From Acidimicrobiales bacterium (GTDB lineage Bacteria; Actinomycetota; Acidimicrobiia; Acidimicrobiales; MedAcidi-G1), in the NCBI GenBank assembly GCA_022452035.1, contig JAKURV010000002.1, positions 92,315 through 156,314 of the forward strand: a DNA stretch of 64,000 nt, written 5' to 3'. Positions 60,926-64,000 of this stretch are shown piece by piece. The notes under the pieces are model-generated. The model was given only the letters and a program-made list of their open reading frames with translations, made no database searches and had not been told where the DNA came from. Made by a program: the position numbers and the translations under genes. Each line of letters begins with the position of its first letter. The first letter of the stretch is position 1.

Positions 60926-61176
60926 CCGAACCGGTTGACGAGGGTCTCGTCATCTACTGGCGCCCCCTCTGCGGATTCTGCCAGCGGCTGCTCGAGGCCC
61001 TGGAGGTGGCCGGAATCCAGGCCACCCTCCGCAACATCTGGGATGACCCGGAGGCGGCCACCTTTGTGCGATCCGTCAACGACGGTGCCGAGACGGTGCC
61101 GACCGTGGTGGTGGACGGCATCGTCTACACCAACCCGCCACCCGACCAGCTGGTGATCCATTTGCAACAGGCCTAG
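60922..61176 (+). CDS. Mycoredoxin-like glutaredoxin
   Basis: The protein is 84 aa. The redox motif is CGFC (Cys17-Cys20) and ETVPTVVVDGIVYTNPPPDQLV matches mycoredoxin-1 of actinobacteria, which reduces protein-mycothiol mixed disulfides. It is translated together with the TetR gene (GTGA overlap), which is unusual for a redox housekeeping protein. Confidence 0.85.
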   Translation: MTEPVDEGLVIYWRPLCGFCQRLLEALEVAGIQATLRNIWDDPEAATFVRSVNDGAETVPTVVVDGIVYTNPPPDQLVIHLQQA

Positions 61177-61293
61177 CCCGGTTTCGCTGGCGGACCGGCC
61201 CTCGTTGCGCGACCATCGGTGGTCTGGACGGGACCGGGGAACCTCCTCGACGATGAGGTGGCAGCCCGACCGGAGAACCAAGGGGGATTGGTG

Positions 61294-61746
61294 ATGGAGG
61301 TCTCCGTAACGGTCAACGGAACGACGCGTTCCGCTGACGTCGAGCCGCGGACCCTGCTGGCGCACTTCCTGCGCGACGAGCTGGGCCTGACCGGTACCAA
61401 CATCGGCTGCGACACCAGCTCGTGCGGGGCCTGCACCGTGCTGGTGGACGGCCGATCGGCCAAATCGTGCACCCTGCTGACCGCCCAGGTGGACGGCGCG
61501 GAGGTCACCACCATCGAGGGCCTGGCCGGAGCTGACGGCCTGCACCCCATGCAGCAGGCCTTCCACGAGTGCCATGCGCTGCAGTGCGGCTACTGCACCC
61601 CTGGGATGGTCATGGCCGCCGTCTCGCTGGTCGACGAGTACGAGAACCTCGACGCGGCCGGAGTCCGGGTCGGCCTGGAGGGCAACCTCTGCCGCTGCAC
61701 CGGCTACCAGAACATCGTCAAGGCCGTCCTGGCCGCCAGCGAGTGA
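61294..61746 (+). CDS. coxS: CoxS-type [2Fe-2S] subunit of a molybdenum hydroxylase
   Basis: The protein is 150 aa from ATG 61294 (GTG 61291 is the alternative). The first cluster is bound by Cys39, Cys44, Cys47 and Cys59 and the second by Cys98, Cys101, Cys133 and Cys135, as in CoxS/XdhC-type subunits. It passes electrons from the molybdenum site to the FAD subunit. CoxL follows 10 nt on; the order S-L(-M) is usual for form II enzymes. The FAD subunit CoxM is presumably beyond the window. Confidence 0.92.
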   Translation: MEVSVTVNGTTRSADVEPRTLLAHFLRDELGLTGTNIGCDTSSCGACTVLVDGRSAKSCTLLTAQVDGAEVTTIEGLAGADGLHPMQQAFHECHALQCGYCTPGMVMAAVSLVDEYENLDAAGVRVGLEGNLCRCTGYQNIVKAVLAASE

Positions 61747-61756
61747 GGGGGCCGAG

Positions 61757-64000
61757 ATGACTGACACCATGAACCCATTCGCCGGCGGCATCGTTGGTAC
61801 GCCCCGACTCCGCAAGGAGGACCCGGCCCTGCTGACCGGGGAGTCGAAGTTCATAGACGACCTGAACCTCCCGGGTGCACTGTGGATCTCGTGCGTCCGC
61901 AGCCCGTACGCCCATGCCCGCATCGGTGCCATAGACGCCTCGGCTGCACTGGCCACCGACGGCGTGGTCGCGGTCTACACCGGTGCCGACCTGGAGGGCG
62001 ACTGGGCCGGACCTCTGCCCTGTGCCTGGCCAGTCACTGACGAAATGAAGAACCCGGCTCACCTGCCGGTGGCCGTTGGCAAGGCCAACTTCGCAGGCGA
62101 TGCAGTCGCCGTCGTGGTGGCCACCTCGCGCTACGCGGCCGCCGACGGTGCCGAGGGCGTGGTCGTCGACTACGAGCCGCTCGAGGCTGTGGTCGACCTC
62201 GATGACGCGGCCAGCGACAGGGTGGTCATCCACGACGACTGTGGAACCAACGTCTCCTACGACTGGCCGCTGGTACCGGACCCTGACGCCGTCGCCGCAG
62301 CCTTCGAGAACGCCGTACACCACGTGACCGAGACCTATGTGCACCAGCGGCTCATACCGGCGCCCATGGAACCGCGCGGTGTCGCAGCTGTACCTGCTCC
62401 GCACAACGGCGACATGACCCTCTACTCGTCTACCCAGATCCCCCACGTCCTGAAGGTCATGGGGGCCCTCACCCTGGGCATGCCGGAACAGAAGTTACGG
62501 GTCATCGCCCCCAGCGTGGGCGGCGGCTTCGGCTGCAAGCTAAACGTGTACGCCGAGGAGCTCATCTGCATGGCCTTGGCCAACCGCCACGGCGGCACCG
62601 TCCGCTGGACCGAAACTCGGACCGAGGCCGCCACGTCCACGATCCAAGGCCGGGCCCAGAAGCAGACCATCGAGTTGGCCGCCGACGCCGATGGGAAGTT
62701 GACCGCCGTGCGGGCCACCCTCCTGGCCGACATGGGGGCCTACCTGCAGCTGGTGGCCCCCGGAGTACCGCTGCTAGGGGCGTTCCTCTACCACGGCCTC
62801 TATGACGTGCCGGCCTACGCCTTCACCTGTCGGGGTGTGTTCACCAACCTTGCGCCTACCGATGCCTATCGGGGGGCCGGCCGACCGGAGGCCACCTACG
62901 CCATCGAACGGGCCATGGATGCCCTGGCGGTGGCTGTCGGGGTGGAGCCGGACGAGATCCGGTCCCGGAACTACATCCCGCCAGAGAAGTTCCCCTACGA
63001 CTCGCCGGCCGGGCTGGTGTTCGACTCGGGCAACTACCAGCCCACCCTGGACCGGGCCAAGGAACTGGTGGACTGGGACGGCCGACGGGCCGAACAGGCC
63101 GAGCGGCGGGCCGCCGGGTCGACCGTTCAGCTGGGCCTGGGTATCTCGTCGTACGTCGAGATGTGCGGCCTGGCACCCAGCCGGACCCTGGCCGCTCTTA
63201 ACTACGGTGCCGGGGGCTGGGAGTCGGCCACCGTTCGGATTCTGCCCACCTGCAAGGTCCAGGTGGTTACCGGCTCAACTCCCCACGGCCAGGGTCACGA
63301 GACCAGTTGGTCGATGATCGTGGCCGACCAGCTGGGCGTAGATCCCGACGATGTGGAGGTCCTCCACTCCGATACGGCAATTAGCCCAATGGGTATGGAC
63401 ACCTACGGGTCCCGGTCGCTGTCGGTAGGGGGTACGGCACTTTGGATGGCCACCGAGAAGGTCATCGACAAGGCGCGTACCATTGCTGCCCACATGTTGG
63501 AGGCCAGCACCGAGGACCTGGAGTTCTCGGGTGGAACCTTCTCGGTGAAGGGCAGCCCGGACAAGGAGGTTCCCCTGGCCGGGGTGGCCTTCGGGGCCTT
63601 TACCGCCCACGACCTGCCCGACGGCGTGGAGCCCAACCTGGAAGCCCAGGTCACCTGGGACCCGGGGAACTTCGTATTCCCGTTCGGCACTCACATCGCG
63701 GTGGTGGAGGTCGACGAGGAGACAGGTGCCGTCGAGTTGGTGGACTACGCGGCGGTTGACGATTGCGGCAACCAGATCAACCCGATGATCGTGGAGGGCC
63801 AGCTGCACGGCGGCATTGTCCAGGGCATCGCCCAGGCACTGTGGGAGGACGCCGTCTACGACGACGACGGTCAGTTGAGGTCGGCCAGTCTGGCCGACTA
63901 CCTGGTGCCCTCAGCTGCTGAGTGCATCGACATGAAGTTGGACCACACGGTCACCCCGTCAGGTACCAACCCCATGGGGGTAAAGGGCATCGGAGAGGCG
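61757..64000 (+). CDS. coxL: Molybdenum-hydroxylase large subunit, form II CoxL-like (partial)
   Basis: The frame is open to the window end; 748 codons are visible of the usual ~770-800. The active-site loop reads AYRGAGR at about 370-376, the form II version; true CO dehydrogenases of form I carry AYRCSFR. Hence oxidation of CO is not assured; form II enzymes may act on other aldehydes or heterocycles. The Mo-cofactor contacts ([44 protein letters not shown]) are present. The 3' end is cut. Confidence 0.9.
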   Translation, partial: MTDTMNPFAGGIVGTPRLRKEDPALLTGESKFIDDLNLPGALWISCVRSPYAHARIGAIDASAALATDGVVAVYTGADLEGDWAGPLPCAWPVTDEMKNPAHLPVAVGKANFAGDAVAVVVATSRYAAADGAEGVVVDYEPLEAVVDLDDAASDRVVIHDDCGTNVSYDWPLVPDPDAVAAAFENAVHHVTETYVHQRLIPAPMEPRGVAAVPAPHNGDMTLYSSTQIPHVLKVMGALTLGMPEQKLRVIAPSVGGGFGCKLNVYAEELICMALANRHGGTVRWTETRTEAATSTIQGRAQKQTIELAADADGKLTAVRATLLADMGAYLQLVAPGVPLLGAFLYHGLYDVPAYAFTCRGVFTNLAPTDAYRGAGRPEATYAIERAMDALAVAVGVEPDEIRSRNYIPPEKFPYDSPAGLVFDSGNYQPTLDRAKELVDWDGRRAEQAERRAAGSTVQLGLGISSYVEMCGLAPSRTLAALNYGAGGWESATVRILPTCKVQVVTGSTPHGQGHETSWSMIVADQLGVDPDDVEVLHSDTAISPMGMDTYGSRSLSVGGTALWMATEKVIDKARTIAAHMLEASTEDLEFSGGTFSVKGSPDKEVPLAGVAFGAFTAHDLPDGVEPNLEAQVTWDPGNFVFPFGTHIAVVEVDEETGAVELVDYAAVDDCGNQINPMIVEGQLHGGIVQGIAQALWEDAVYDDDGQLRSASLADYLVPSAAECIDMKLDHTVTPSGTNPMGVKGIGEA

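Noticed and set aside
61757..64000. Form I (true) CO dehydrogenase
   Set aside because: The active-site loop is AYRGAGR, not the AYRCSFR of form I.
1..64000. CRISPR arrays, insertion sequences, tRNA/rRNA genes, prophage
   Set aside because: No regularly spaced repeats, transposases, integrases, tRNA-like cloverleaves or phage genes were recognised.

Overview
The window is about 64 kb of very GC-rich, tightly packed bacterial DNA with frequent ATGA/GTGA stop-start overlaps and many GTG starts. A mycoredoxin-like protein, an LLM-class (F420-type) flavin oxidoreductase, VapBC and many FadE/SDR/CaiB-type genes point to an actinobacterium. The many genes for small methylated or sulfonated compounds suggest a heterotrophic, probably marine, Acidimicrobiia-like lineage. 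That placement is inference: no rRNA or phylogenetic marker is present. I recognise no RNA genes, CRISPR arrays, insertion sequences or prophage. Both ends cut genes: a thiamine-diphosphate (ThDP) enzyme at the left and a CoxL-type large subunit at the right.

Layout. (1) 1-22.4 kb is an accessory catabolic block: three ThDP enzymes, one of them a clear sulfoacetaldehyde acetyltransferase (Xsc); four phytanoyl-CoA-hydroxylase-type Fe(II)/2-oxoglutarate dioxygenases; two M24 proteins without metal ligands, one resembling ectoine hydrolase; two M20 deacylases; a Rieske oxygenase; RidA; DUF1028; FAD oxidases and SDRs. (2) 22.4-29 kb holds a TetR regulator, a PotABCD-type ABC importer, a second Rieske oxygenase and a cupin. 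Two near-identical TGACTGAC/GTCAGTCA-type inverted repeats tie the regulator to both divergent promoter regions. (3) 29-38 kb holds an amidohydrolase with PsuG, bifunctional proline dehydrogenase/P5C dehydrogenase (PutA), a C45-type acyltransferase, a GNAT and a HAD phosphatase. (4) 38-45.3 kb is a leftward operon: non-pyrrolysine MttB methyltransferase, DapA-like aldolase/deaminase, aldehyde dehydrogenase, DAO-type FAD oxidase and two SDRs. (5) 45.4-53.4 kb holds a CaiB CoA-transferase, SdsA-type alkylsulfatase, acyl-CoA dehydrogenase, a translationally coupled TmpB/TmpA-like phosphonate oxygenase pair, a VapBC module and an epoxide-hydrolase-like protein. (6) 53.4-64 kb holds an APC transporter fused to EIIA-like and TrkA_C-like domains, a leftward acyl-CoA/flavin monooxygenase operon facing a TetR gene across a palindromic operator, mycoredoxin and CoxSL (form II).

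The common theme is stripping N-methyl, sulfonate, phosphonate and acyl groups from osmolyte-like compounds and feeding the products into central metabolism. The most specific cases are TmpAB (predicted glycine-betaine release from a trimethylated aminoethylphosphonate), Xsc (sulfoacetaldehyde to acetyl phosphate and sulfite), the ectoine-hydrolase-like enzyme, and the MttB-DapA-ALDH-DAO operon near putA. Substrates outside these well-marked families are inferred from context and flagged as such.
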